Part shown: positions 41,405 to 52,146 of the stretch, one piece after another
Position numbering within the stretch: the first letter of the stretch is position 1
Layout: each line of letters starts with the position of its first letter
Source of the DNA: Odiellus spinosus
Taxonomy: Eukaryota; Arthropoda; Arachnida; Opiliones; Phalangiidae
DNA: 64,000 nucleotides
Reading direction: 5' to 3'
Assembly (NCBI GenBank): GCA_963920705.1
Contig: OY987240.1
Coordinates: 6,288,766-6,352,765 of the forward strand
Program-made: the position numbers and the translations under genes
The notes under the pieces: generated by a model
What the model was told of the DNA's origin: nothing
The model's database searches: none
The model's input: the letters and a program-made list of their open reading frames with translations, nothing else

Positions 41405-43227
41405 ACCTCCCCGACTGAACTTTAGTTCAGGGGGAGGTTTTACACTGGTCGTGTCTGTGTGTGTGTCTGTGTGTGTGTGTGTGTCACTTCCTGTGTAACC
41501 GGAAATCACGTGACCTAGCTCGTGGAGCCAAAAGTCTAGAGACGTAATCATGCCAGCTTATCGTTCAATTCAGTTTAACGGGAATTATCTCCTTTAAGCG
41601 TGGCTGCCACAATGAGTTTCAGGTGTCGTGCAACAGGACGTCTCCAATTGTATATTATCGCATTCCACCATCCACTTTACGGTCAAACCTCGATGCTGGA
41701 CAGTTGAAGGTGATTATACGCAATGGGACGTCTCCCACTGTTATAATCACCTCCGACCATCCTCACACCAAGGCACAACCTCTAGTGTCCGATCTCAGCG
41801 GGCCATATTAGCGAGGCGTCCCTCACTAATATAGTCCACATCAACCTTCCACTCCAGTCATCTCCTCCCTCTACGGGTCTTTGTGGTGCAGTTACCGAAT
41901 GCCTAGGGTTACGATAAACGTCTAGACGTTGAGAAGGGGGGGTTTCCCCAACTCTTCTCGGTTACTTGCTCGGTGAATAAAGGTTAGCGAAAGCTATATA
42001 TACCCCTTTTCCATGCCCTAACTATTTTGGCCTTATGCCGCGATATCTTTTAGTGAATTGAAGCGTATAATTCATTTAAATTTTAATTTAATATAATAAT
42101 ATTGTTAAACTGAATCTAATTAATAAAGAAGCTGAAAAATCAATTAAAAATTCGAGATAGTTTAGAAGATATTTAAGAAATTTCCCAAAAATTTAATGAA
42201 ATGTGACCGTTTAATACCAGCTTGAGTTGGCAACACGCGCTTAGCTGTTTTCCATATATCATTTAGTCCAAAAAGCAAAGGTATAACGGGCAGTATAGGC
42301 TTAGTCTTGCTGCAAACTTGGGGTGGATTGAAGAATCTAAATAAAAGTGCGTTTACTTTGACAAAATTTGATAAGACTTCTTTCGGTACGAGAGTTTCTC
42401 TAGTTAAACACAGATTTAAATAATGAAATATTGATAAAGTATATGAAGTAATAGAGAGTAAGGTGCCTGAATTGGTTACAAAAGGGTGAAATCATAAGCT
42501 TAGCCGATTTTTATTAATTGCTTCAAAATGATAAACAAAAATTTTATTTCTTAAACAGTAGAATGATAAGGAATATCCATTGAATTCGAGCTAATAGAGA
42601 GAAAGTATAGTTTATTGTTTACGAGTGCTTCTCTTGGTTAAACAAAGATTTCTATAATGAAAGATTGATAAGGTATATGAAGTAATAGAGAGAAAGGTGG
42701 CTGAATGGGTTACGAAAAGGTTAAAACATAAACCTAGCGATCTTTATTAAGTGGTTCTAAATTGATGAACAAAAATTTTATTTATTAAACTGTAGATAAG
42801 CTATTTAAGAAATTTCCCAAAAATTTAATGAAATGTGACCGTTTAATACCAGCTTGAGTTGGCAACACGCGCTAAGCTGTTTTCCATATATCATTTAGTC
42901 CAAAAAGCAAAGGTATAACGGGCAGTATAGGCTAAGGCTTGCTGCAAACTTGGGGTGGATTGAAGAATCTAAATAAAGGTACGTTTACACGGGCATCAAA
43001 GATAGAAACGACATAAGATTTAAAGCTGAGGCGGACTGATACAAAATGTTAAACCTCTTAAGAAAAATTATAGTCGTGAAAACTCCCCTTGGACAGAAGT
43101 ACAGTAGGTTTCCCGTGTTTAAAAAATGGTTATCTGATGTTGGAAAAAAAAATAGGCTTCAGATTTCTCCACTATAAAACCAAGAAACATTTCCTATTAT
43201 TTTCATCATCAAAAGAAGCCGTGTAGA

Positions 43228-43584
43228 GTGTTCTTCGTTAGCAGACCAGGAGACGAGACAAGACGAGACCAGACGAAAGAGAGCTATAGTGACTTAAGTG
43301 AGAAAATCAACCAGCGCAGAATGTCATCACCATTTGAAGTCAACAGAGCAGCGACATGGCTTTCATTTATCACCAGAGAGAGACGGCCTGGCTACAAAGA
43401 ATTGAAACATGCAAGCAGTGAGTGTTTTCGGACTCGACATATGAGATTCTTACAGTCAGTAAAAGCTCAACAGTTCTTCATACGGCCTCGTTATTCTAAA
43501 CATATAAGGAGCTATTCAAGTATAAATATTAACGGTATGGAAATTAGTCTATTTCAGTATTCAAGATATTTTTTTTTATCATAG
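43228..43584 (+). CDS. Element-associated ORF of unknown function (possible exon 1)
   Basis: 118 codons; the core from the ATG at 43321 (MSSPFEVNRAATWLSF) is repeated, decayed, on the - strand in copy D (start near 60036) and copy C (near 18490). Sequence around 43533 (AACGGTATGG) looks like a 5' splice site, and TTTTTTTTATCATAG at 43569-43583 looks like a 3' splice site, which would give a ~50-bp intron. The reading frames on the two sides do not join simply, so the splice model is uncertain. No domain recognised. Confidence 0.45.
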   Translation: MFFVSRPGDETRRDQTKESYSDLSEKINQRRMSSPFEVNRAATWLSFITRERRPGYKELKHASSECFRTRHMRFLQSVKAQQFFIRPRYSKHIRSYSSININGMEISLFQYSRYFFLS

Positions 43585-43950
43585 GAGTGGAAGCTAATGT
43601 CTTGTCAGCCGGTTTGGAAAATAACCTCGACCAGCTCAATCCTTTGATCCTTCCAATGACTGGGATCACTTGCATGATGAAAATATCAGTAATGGTCCTC
43701 TATTAGCATGTCAAAACAAGAATTTTAGACGAAAACTGTACCGGAAGTAATTGCCGATCATCTACCGAAAATGGGTTGTAAATGGAACATTCAGTCTACA
43801 ATATTTCTTGGTTTGTCTAAGAGGAACTTGCTACAAAATCTTCGTCGTTTTAATTCCTTGTCTTCATTGCCATCCCAGACTAAATCCTTCGTCTTTATCA
43901 AATCAGTGGATTATCTCAAAGATAATCACACAGTACAGCCTATGCTCTAG
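43584..43950 (+). pseudogene. Decayed second part of the element ORF
   Basis: Corresponds to the open stretch at 59440-59781 of copy D but is broken here by several frameshifts and stops. Confidence 0.5.
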
Positions 43951-44337
43951 TGATAATTTATATTATAAGAACATGTATTTTACATATTTATTTAGAAAAT
44001 AAATTTCATTTGGTGTGTCTATTAAGAAATCTACGCCATGCCGCATATAATTATGGGTAACGCAGGACATTTCATTTGGTGTGTATATTAAAGAGTCTAC
44101 GACCTGCCACATGTAATTATGGGTAACGCATGACACTCTTTTGCATTCTCTGTATCCTTGAGGTTAAGGGAAAATACTTATACTCCGTAAAATAGAGAAT
44201 AATGATGGAAATGCACGCTGTTTCCTCTACTCATCCAATACTCTACATTTCTTTTCATCTTTTATTTTAGGTAGGGTTAGGTTAGATTACCTTAACGTCG
44301 GGGTCGGGGAGGTTATATTTTGGTTTCCCAACTTGTT

Positions 44338-44673
44338 GATTATTTACAAATCTTAACTATATACCAAATGATTAAATACTGCTCGCTTATACTAATAAAC
44401 AAGCAGGTATTAGATAGTAACACAACAATTTTTGAAATATCCATCAAATCCAGATACAACACACGTACAACCCCATATCTAAAAGTCCCTTATGCTAGAA
44501 CCACAAAAAAATTAAATTCTTTATTTTTCTCTGGAGTTAACTTATACAACTCAATGATTAAAAATGTACCTCCAAATTTAAACATAAACCAATTTAAAAA
44601 ATTGGCAAAGCACTTCTCAGTAGCTCTCATGCAACCCCCGAACTTAATTTATAACGTAAATTTAACAAATTAA
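44338..44673 (+). pseudogene. LINE D RT C-terminus, second part
   Basis: Open to TAA at 44671-44673. Contains SRYNTRTTPYLKVPYARTT and FFSGVNLYNSM, the H/R-Y-x-TR...LWN-type tail of CR1/Jockey-like pol. The first six codons of the ORF starting at 44320 belong to copy B. Confidence 0.78.
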
Positions 44674-45076
44674 AATACCAGTAAAAAATGGGAATTTTGA
44701 AAAAATAAATTCAATGGTTATTTAAAATATTAATCTTTTAAGCTAAAAATGAAAAATAATTAATTTACTAAAGCTCAAAATGAAATTCATTTACAAATTC
44801 GATGTGAAATACACTCACTAGTAAAAAAATGTGAAATAATTCATCGGTTCAAGGTTACTGATCAGGAGTTATATAACAATAAAAAAGGGAGAATGACTCT
44901 GTAATGCAATGGCTTGCATAAAATTAGCTAATCTAAAGCTGTGGCCCATAAGTCTAATAAGACTTGGCCGTTAATGACTAAAATGTAAAGTAAGCTGATC
45001 AGAAAATAAATAAAAAATAAAAAAATACCTTTTATAAAAGCAAAAATGACATAAAATACCTATATTCAATAAAAGA

Positions 45077-45120
45077 TTCCGCGTGTGAGGCGGACGGGAT
45101 AACCACTACACCATAGATAC
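45077..45120 (-). pseudogene. tRNA-Val (CAC) 5' part
   Basis: Bases 1 to about 44 remain; an internal deletion removed the T arm, 3' acceptor strand and adjoining spacer. Confidence 0.7.
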
Positions 45121-45197
45121 TTATACTACAGCTTTTGTATATCTTTTATAAAAGCAAAAACGACATAAAATACCAAAGATCAATGAAAGTTTAACAT

Positions 45198-45270
45198 TGT
45201 ATCTACCAGGGCTCTAACCTGGGTCCTTCCGCGTGTTAGGCGGACGTGATAACCACTACAGCATAGATGC
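45198..45270 (-). tRNA. tRNA-Val (AAC), weakened
   Basis: Acceptor GCATCTA has one mismatch and the T loop is TTAGAGC, which damages the B box. Confidence 0.58.
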
Positions 45271-45348
45271 TTAAGCAATAGGACCTTCTGTACCTTTTAT
45301 AAAAGCAAAAATGACATAAAATACCTATGATCAATGAAAGTTTAACAT

Positions 45349-45421
45349 AGTATCTACCAGGGCACGAACCTGAGACCTTCCGCGTACTAGGCGGACGGGA
45401 TAACCACTACACCATAGATAC
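45349..45421 (-). tRNA. tRNA-Val-like with AGT (Thr) anticodon
   Basis: The loop reads CTAGTAC: two changes from AAC. Acceptor GTATCTA/TAGATAC is perfect but the discriminator is T and the T arm has mismatches. Probably a pseudogene. Confidence 0.5.
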
Positions 45422-45498
45422 CTTTCCTACGGCTTTTGTATATCTTTTAAAAAAGCAAAAATTACATAAAATACCTAAGATCAATGCAATTTTAACAT

Positions 45499-45571
45499 TG
45501 TATCTACCAGGGCTAGAACCTGGGTCCTTCCGCGTGTTAGGCGGACGTGATAACCACTATACCATAGATAC
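45499..45571 (-). tRNA. tRNA-Val (AAC)
   Basis: Acceptor, anticodon and T stems perfect; T loop TTCTAGC. Most of the 5' flank is deleted, bringing the TATA-like motif close to base 1. Confidence 0.68.
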
Positions 45572-45633
45572 TTATGATCTTTTATAAAAGCAAAAATGAC
45601 ATAAAATACCAATGATCAATGAATGTTTAAGAT

Positions 45634-45680
45634 TGCATCTACCAGGGCTAGATACTGAGATCCTCCGCATTTGGGGCGAT
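45634..45680 (-). pseudogene. tRNA-Val 3' part fused to LINE A
   Basis: Bases from about 29 to 72 remain; the 3' terminus of LINE A joins at the 5' strand of the anticodon stem. Confidence 0.72.
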
Positions 45681-46057
45681 ACAATGAAAAATGTAACATA
45701 TGAGACATACGATTTACGTGGTTAAACAGGACGGGAGGGAATTCCCTCCACGATATTACCTCCAGAACAACATATTCCATAACAAACAACCGACACTATG
45801 AGACTAATTAACCATTAAAAAGTGTTAAACAAAAATGAAACAACAAAATTAAACAATTAATGACCAAAAGAAAAATGTAAGTAAACTATAAAAATGTTTT
45901 TAAGTTAAAATGAGGAATTGAGTTAGCAATAAACTAGTAAAGAATTAACAAGAAAACCAAAAAATTTTAAATTTAACGAAAAATTAACCATGATAAGATC
46001 ACAAGGGGATATGTCCAACATCAAAATTACCGGCAAAAAGAAAGCTCTAGGAGGCAG

Positions 46058-46939
46058 TCAGACAGGGCGAAGGGCGGATATAAAATCAAGCTGATTAGGC
46101 CTATTCTTTAAAGACCAGTCAATGAGGTACCGCGCCTCGCGCCTTAAGAGGGAGCGGAAACGATACTTTAATGAGCGCAAATCGCGAATTTCCCCTAGAT
46201 TAAAAATACACCTTTGGGACCAAATTGTTTCTTTAGCCTTTGCTATGCAAAAAGCAACGGCTTCCCAATACTGCCCGGATTTGCCATAGTTTCGCGGGAC
46301 ATGCCCAAAAATAATGTACATATTCCTGGAAACCGACGGAATTGCGAAACCTGGGAAACCAAAGCAATCAGAAAAAAGCCAAGCTAGCCACCTCTGCACA
46401 ACTGGGCACTCAAGGAACAAATGTGGTACCGTTTCGGGGGCCATCCCGCATAGGGGACAATCTGAAGTGTCCGTTACACCGGCGGAAAATAAACGGCGTT
46501 TGACCAAATAACCCATATGATAGACCCTCAAATTGGCAGTCGACAATAACGGACCCAGAGCCGTGTTGGCTAAAGAGGTGAAAGACACTTTAGGGAGTGG
46601 GGCCCCAAAAAAAACCCTCCAACCCTCCTCCCCCCTCGATTCTGGTAAGACCTCAGGCATAGAGTAAGCTGTATAAATAGATTTACTGGAGGCCTTCGCC
46701 ATATCATAAACAGAGCCGTCCTGGGACGTGAGGATAAGTTTGTCCGCAGGGGGCTTTAGTGGTTGAGGCACATGGATGAATTGGGGGAGCGAAGACTTAA
46801 GTACAGCCAGTATAGTAGAGAGACTAGGGCTATTCATGGGCAGATCCTCGCAAAATTCAGTAAGAGCAGCGTCTGGCAAAAAACCAGGGATTACCTCGTA
46901 GCAAAGGTCCCCAACGAAAATTAAACCGCAGGTCGACAA
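46058..46939 (-). pseudogene. LINE A pol C-terminal segment
   Basis: 294-codon frame. CPLCGMAPETVPHLFLECP is a C-x2-C-x8-H-x4-C finger typical of L1/Tx1 ORF2 C-termini, followed by a conserved basic helical tail. The N-terminal side is linked by frameshift to 46974-47327. Confidence 0.78.
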
Positions 46940-46973
46940 CTGGCGGCGATCCGCCAGCGTGACCCTGGGTAAA

Positions 46974-47758
46974 TCAAAAGCGGGGTTTATAAAATAAAGG
47001 CTCTTGGAATATACTCTGCGGTGGTAAAAGCGTGAGATTAGTGCGAAGGAGAAATTCTTTCCAAGCCATTAACATTGAAGCATAACGTTGGGGCATATCA
47101 CACAGCAGGCGCCGAACGAGAGTGGAGCGAAAAACAGTGATGCCCTGAAGCAAACCACCCCCATAACGGTCGAAAAAAGAGGAGGCAATGGAAAAGGCGT
47201 ACGTCGGACGCAACCCAGCCACTACCTGAAACCACTCTTGTAAACGGATTGTGAGTTGTTTCCGACTGAGATCTATAAGACCAAATCCCCCCGTGTCCTT
47301 ACTGCGGGTTAAAGTGTCATAGGACAAAGCGTGCGGCCCCTCGCCCCAAAAAATTGAAGTATGAGGGCTTTAAACTCCCTATACCATGAATCAGGTAGAT
47401 CATAAATTTCCAGCACATGCCAGAGAACCGAAGCCGCAAGGACATTAACAACAATAACTTTGCCCGCAAGGGACAAACTACGCCCTTTCCATACGTGTAA
47501 TACCCGTTTAAACTTGTGTAGACGACCCTCCCAATTTAAGGTTAAAACCGCAGGACGATCATAACCAAGAATTATGCCTAAAACCTTTACTGGAGCCCCG
47601 CTAAATGCAATGGCGCTTACAACGGTGGCGGGGGTGTGACGTAAAGAGCCTAGCCAAGTGCCAGAGCTCTTACTGAAATTCAACCTAGCGCCAGAAGCAG
47701 CGCAAAATAAGTCAAGATCTTCCAGGACATGGACGACATCAGTCGCGCTGTTCATCAA
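46974..47758 (-). pseudogene. LINE A RT thumb/connection segments
   Basis: Two frames (47309-47758 and 46974-47327) overlap by a shift near 47320. Visible: GARLNFSKSSGTWLGS after the active site, VKVLGIILGY, and the L1-like LSYDTLTRSKDTGGFGLID. Confidence 0.75.
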
Positions 47759-48965
47759 GACAGAGGTGTCGTCAATGTGGAGAAAGACTACTGGCGAAAA
47801 AACAGCGGGCGCAAGTCAAATGCGGGAAATACGTCTATCAGAATCAAGTTAAGCGCAAAGGGGTTCGCATGAGAGAACATAGAGAAGTGGACTGAGTGGG
47901 CAGCCCTGTCGCACCGAACGGCTGACAATGAACGAATCAGTCACTAAACCCTGTAACTTAATAGCTGTACGGGCACCCACCAAAAACATCTGAAACCAAG
48001 TGCGAAACCGCACGCCAAAACCAAAAGCCTCGAGGATGGTAAAAAGGTAGGACCACTCAATGCGGTCAAATGCTTTCATAAAATCTACTTGTAAATAATA
48101 ATGACGCCCCTTTATACCACCCGTTTGCGTGGGAGATGTAAGATCCGAAAGAATGGTCGACACCCGACGACAAAAAACTTTCGCTAAGCCTTTTCTATCA
48201 ACGTTAAGCAAAGTAATGGGCCGCCAGTTTTGTAGGAGCGAAAGATCGCCAGACTTTGAAATAAGAATGACCAGGCCATCTCGCATACTATTAGATAAAA
48301 ACCCCATGACCTCACACTGGGTAACCAACCTCAAAAATTCGTCTTTAATAAGGGGGAGAAAGAACAGCATAAACTCTACGGTAAATCCGTCACGCCCTGG
48401 CGCCTTGTCCCTGGGCAGACTCCGAAAAGAGGCCAAAATTTCATCCCAAACTAGAGCGGAATCACACATGTCTTTGCCAGTGCCATCAACCCGACCAGAG
48501 ACGAAATTGGCCAACGTAGTAGCAGCTGTGGGCGATGACTTGTCCCTACTATATAAATCCTTGTAATAACGGGTAACCTCATTCCCTTTAGATAATGGGT
48601 CGGTGATCATAACGCCAGACTCCAAGGTTAAATTAGTTAGTTGTTTCTGGTGTTGACGGTATGTTTCGAGCCTTAAAAAATACTTAGTCGGGCGCTCGCC
48701 ATAATATCGGGAATCTAGGCGAGAGCGAATCAAAGCTCCCTGGAGCGCGACGGTATCATAGTCCTTCAGTTCACTAGTTAAAGCTAAAAGTTCGCTGAGA
48801 TCAGCATCAGATTTTTGTCGTAGTTCGTGTAAAAAAGTAAGCCTATTTTGAATAAGGGCACGTTTCTGACGGCGCGCGAGTGCCTTAGTCTTTCCATAAA
48901 AATTGCAGTAATCCCGGAGATGAGCTTTCAGATCGTCATACCAAACAAAAATATCCGCGTGACAA
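47759..48965 (-). pseudogene. LINE A reverse-transcriptase fingers and palm
   Basis: Frame open from 48965 to 47849, then shifted. RT motifs in order: KAPGRDGFTVEF, NWRPITLLNVDRKG, VDFMKAFDRIEW (motif A, catalytic Asp), SVRQGCPLSPLLYVL (motif B), and after a frameshift HIDDTSV near 47770 in place of the usual YADD (motif C; both Asp kept). Confidence 0.85.
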
Positions 48966-49855
48966 CTAGCCCAGGAACGACTGCGTTTTGACCATTCGTT
49001 TTATAGCTTCGCAAAATACCTCGTCTTGTAAAAAAGTGTCGTTAAAAGCCCAGGTCCCTGGCCCTCTTTTTATGCCAGTGGGATCAAACACTAGAGACAC
49101 CCCCCTGTGATCCGATAAAGAACAATAAATATGTACACAATGAATAAGAGTATGTAACGCGGTACGCGAAGCAAAAAAATAATCTAATCTAGAACTTATA
49201 TATCGGCCAAAAACAAAACCGGACCTAGTGTAATCAAAATGATTTTTGTGTTGATGACGCCAAACGTCAACCAATGATAAGGCAGTAGACCAACGAAATA
49301 AAGCGGTACTCCCCGTGAAGGAGGGCTCATTGGCCGAACGGCGATCATAAACATACGAGAGAATATCATTAAAATCGCCCCCCAAAAGGGGGTTACGAAG
49401 TTTAATACAAAAGGGCATTAAATTAGACATGAACGTTGAATGATCTCCGAGATGAGTGGGGGCGTAAATAGACCTTAAGTCCACATGTGCCCCATCCAAA
49501 AAACCCGACGCAAAGATATACTGACCGACCGTAGATTGTATAACATTAACAATTTTAAAGTCAACAACACGAGAAATGCAAATCGCCACACCACAAAACT
49601 CAGTAACACTATCTAAATCGACAAATATTGGCCGGGATCAAGTTTCCTAAAAGCACTCACATGCACGCCAGTCCAGTGTGTCTCTTGCAATAATAAAACG
49701 TCATAAGAACGAGACCAAACAATAAACTCCTGCATCCGCGACACTTGACGCAGACCACCTATGTTAAGTGTTAATACTTTCACTGGCATGAGAGAAAGAG
49801 CGCAAACGTGGGTCTCCAGGGTGTTTTGGTAAAGAGACAACCAATTGGGGGTCAC
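48966..49855 (-). pseudogene. LINE A AP-like endonuclease
   Basis: Two frames (49613-49855 and 48966-49589). Motifs: VLTLNIGGL, LLLQETHW (catalytic Glu), IYAP, GGDFND, SRLDYFFAS and SDHRGVSL (catalytic Asp/His), all expected of LINE target-nicking endonucleases. Confidence 0.83.
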
Positions 49856-50327
49856 CCACAGCAGGAGCCGTAGGATGAATACATGGCAATTTTGAAACTA
49901 CTTCTGTATCGCTGGACGAAAGGTTATGTTTCTGCCCACGGTTGGGCGGAACTCCTGAACGGGAAAGATGGGGAGCTATAGAAGAACCACCAAGAAGCTG
50001 AGACGGAACAATGGTAGTTAAGTCCTCGACGTCATGGTCAGCGGACTCTTGAGGAGGCTTGTCGGCAACAGAAGCTTTGGCCGGGGCATCCATATCCTGA
50101 GCAGAGGCCATTTCATCAGCGCGAATTTTCCAAAGGGGGCAATTGCGTATGATATGATCTTGCTCATTGCATTTGCGACATACAAATAGCGGACAATCCT
50201 TGTAAAAATGACCCGTAACGAGACACTTGTTACAAACAGTAACCTGCGAGTCGTGGCGGACCCGATAGAAGTTCTCACGGCCCAAAGCATCCGGGACATT
50301 GCTTATAGATTTGTATACCCCACGCAC
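49764..50327 (-). CDS. LINE A ORF1-like zinc-knuckle segment
   Basis: 188-codon ORF with two perfect CCHC knuckles near the N-terminus (CNKCLVTGHFYKDC and CRKCNEQDHIIRNC), then a Ser/Pro-rich linker. It overlaps the endonuclease frame, as ORF1/ORF2 overlaps do. The true start is upstream or lost: the homologous frame continues to the 5' junction at about 50345. Confidence 0.72.
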   Translation of the reverse strand: MRGVYKSISNVPDALGRENFYRVRHDSQVTVCNKCLVTGHFYKDCPLFVCRKCNEQDHIIRNCPLWKIRADEMASAQDMDAPAKASVADKPPQESADHDVEDLTTIVPSQLLGGSSIAPHLSRSGVPPNRGQKHNLSSSDTEVVSKLPCIHPTAPAVGDPQLVVSLPKHPGDPRLRSFSHASESINT

Positions 50328-50345
50328 CGTTTTGGGAAAAACATA

Positions 50346-50706
50346 ACGGGGTTCTAATTATTCGTGTGTCTAATGACTATTTGATTGGTTAATCATTAGA
50401 TATGGTCCTTATCCTAACTTAATTTAAGAGGGATGGGAATTCATTGGAACGGGAGGGCTGGTATAAAGGTGTAAATAGTAAATATGTAAAGTGAGTATAA
50501 ACGGCTGAAAGCCGGTGTAAATAAAGGGTGAGGAACTGTGATCAGTGTATAAGATTCAAGTAAATTAAAATATAATCAGAAGTAAAGAGTGGATAGAATT
50601 AATTTAGTTTAATTTCGTAAAATTAATTATTAAATTAATGTCGTACGGGTGGAATTAAATTGGCTGTAAGGAATGAATTAGTGAATTAATGTATAGTAAT
50701 GATTAA
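50346..50706. other. AT-rich sequence between LINE A and LINE C
   Basis: No ORF and no repeat I can place. It replaces the downstream part of LINE C. Confidence 0.55.
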
Positions 50707-52146
50707 TTAAACAATATAATTTGTACGAGATATTCTCAGAGAAATTTCCCTTTTAAAACAGGGACAATCCAGATCGAGACTCGAGTGTGCTGGGTTATGC
50801 TTGGTGGAACGGAGAGAATTTGACTGCGAGCAGTTTCGACAGTGAAGAGGCGCCCCATGGCACTTGGTGTAGTGATGGGGGCCGGCACATAAAGTGCAGT
50901 ATTGAATGGTGCATGTACAAGTCGTTTGAGTGTGACCTAGTAGGCCATACTTGTAACATTTGGGAACGTTGAAATACTCTTTAATATAGTGCGTTGTCCA
51001 GCCGAGATGGACCCGGCGGAGCATTTTAAAATGCTTAAAAGCAAGCGGAGAACATTCCAAAACCCAATGAACGGTGTTGGATTTCCCTGTCAAGGGAAAT
51101 CGAACCGTTACCTCAGATTTTTCGAAAGGGAGGTCATTCTGGTCGAAGAGAGAATCAAGGACGTCGTCCTTTTGAATAGAGCTATCCACACCGAGAACTA
51201 AAATTTTCAGGTTAGACTTTTTGGGGGAAACTAATTGTAGGGAATCTACAACGGACGGAGCGTGTTCCATGTGGTCCTTGAGTACTAAAGCGTCAGCCGG
51301 CCGCCTACAAGTGAGGACCACACCGTTATTTCTGCAGGGACGAATATTCTGGATTCCGACCTTTAATCGGCCGGGATTGATATTCTTTTGGATTGAGCTT
51401 TTTAAGGCGTCTGACGTTACGTCTGGCGCCGTAGGGTAAATTATAAGTACAGATTCGGTACTTGGAGGAACAAATTTAGTGGCAGCCTTCCGAGGCGCCA
51501 AGGGCAGAGGAACTTGTTGGAAACCAACTGGGGGTACGGGGGTCGTGGTAGCTTTTTTGGCAGCGGATCGCTGCCTTTTCCTTTGGGAACGCGATATGAC
51601 GGTGGCCCAAGTGGGAGCCGGAGGCTCAACCACCGAGGGCGACGACAGTTCCTTGGGATCCGTGAGGTCGAAGGGAATTGTCGACTCCGTCAGCGTAGAG
51701 ATATTGACTGTGGTAGAAATAGCAGGCGGTACGACCTGTGAACGAAGTTCCGCAATGAGAGCGTCTTGATAAAGAATATGGCGCGATAAACGTTCCCGTA
51801 TGCGCGTCTCCTCTACAATCATGTCATTGATACGCTGAAGGTCGGAGCAGATTTCATCCCGAGTGCCGATAGTAAATCGAGATTTTGGCTCAAAGAGAAC
51901 ATCCACGATCTGGTCTCGGACCTGATCAAATTCCTCAAGAGGATTGTCTTCAAGACTTAGTAGATCCGAGGCGAGATCATATTCTGTATGTGCCGATTGA
52001 AGAGAGCTGGTGTCGTCTTCATGGATGGATACGTTGTAAGGCGATAGTGCCTGCAATGAAAGAATAGCAGAAGCCTGTGGAGTCGAAGGACTGGACGGGC
52101 CTGGCCGATTTTCGCTATTGTTCTGTGGTGTATCCATTTTGGTCAA
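50707..52146 (-). CDS. LINE C gag (ORF1) protein, 479 aa
   Basis: A long intact frame. Layout: acidic Ser-rich N-terminus with a helical stretch (VRDQIVDVLFEPKSRF), a basic linker (SQRKRQRSAAKKA), an RNA-binding region (LIIYPTAPDVTSDALKSS, CRNNGVVLTCRRPAD, KILVLGVDSSIQKDDVLDSL), and a C-terminal cluster of zinc knuckles. The first knuckle has lost a Cys (CYKYGLLGHTQTTC); the next, CTLCAGPHHYTKC, is complete. Expected to coat the element RNA. The last residues diverge at SRTNY, where the frame runs into unrelated AT-rich DNA. Confidence 0.8.
   Translation of the reverse strand: MTKMDTPQNNSENRPGPSSPSTPQASAILSLQALSPYNVSIHEDDTSSLQSAHTEYDLASDLLSLEDNPLEEFDQVRDQIVDVLFEPKSRFTIGTRDEICSDLQRINDMIVEETRIRERLSRHILYQDALIAELRSQVVPPAISTTVNISTLTESTIPFDLTDPKELSSPSVVEPPAPTWATVISRSQRKRQRSAAKKATTTPVPPVGFQQVPLPLAPRKAATKFVPPSTESVLIIYPTAPDVTSDALKSSIQKNINPGRLKVGIQNIRPCRNNGVVLTCRRPADALVLKDHMEHAPSVVDSLQLVSPKKSNLKILVLGVDSSIQKDDVLDSLFDQNDLPFEKSEVTVRFPLTGKSNTVHWVLECSPLAFKHFKMLRRVHLGWTTHYIKEYFNVPKCYKYGLLGHTQTTCTCTIQYCTLCAGPHHYTKCHGAPLHCRNCSQSNSLRSTKHNPAHSSLDLDCPCFKREISLRISRTNYIV

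Larger units (their letters stand above)
41405..44335 (-). mobile_element. ACCTCCCCGAC-family element, copy B (2.9 kb), inside LINE D
   Basis: Inserted between PLF-coding and LQIL-coding positions of LINE D, which fixes its ends: T before ACCTCCCCGAC and TT after CCCAACTTG. The left end forms the same hairpin as copy A. It contains a (TG)n tract near 41456, two direct copies of a ~190-bp block (TTTAATACCAGCTTGAGTTG at about 42208 and 42843), and the element's ORF region (43228-43950). Confidence 0.82.
41050..45026 (+). mobile_element. LINE D: 5'-truncated CR1/Jockey-like retrotransposon, split
   Basis: Reverse-transcriptase C-terminal sequence before and after the 2.9-kb element at 41405-44335, then a ~330-bp 3' UTR (44674-45002) and an A-rich tail (AAAATAAATAAAAAATAAAAAA). 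The tail joins directly to a tRNA-array spacer at about 45027, so LINE D integrated into the array. Family inferred from the RT C-terminal pattern. Confidence 0.75.
45027..45680 (-). repeat. Tandem array of tRNA-Val-like units, - strand block 3
   Basis: Five units, two of them broken, trapped between the 3' tail of LINE D and the 3' end of LINE A. Confidence 0.9.
45681..50345 (-). mobile_element. LINE A: Tx1/L1-like non-LTR retrotransposon
   Basis: On the - strand in order: zinc-knuckle gag-like ORF (49764-50327), AP-type endonuclease (48966-49855), reverse transcriptase (46974-48965) and a C-terminal CCHC-like region (46058-46939), then a ~380-bp 3' UTR. Frameshifts separate at least five segments, so this copy is dead. 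The RQGCPLSPLLYVLSCEPL motif and the C-terminal C-x2-C...H-x4-C finger suggest the Tx1/L1 group; clade assignment is inference. The 3' end is fused to a tRNA-Val remnant. Confidence 0.82.

Noticed and set aside
43751..44002. 83-codon ORF in copy B
   Set aside because: It is out of frame with the conserved segment seen in copy D; the conserved frame here is broken.
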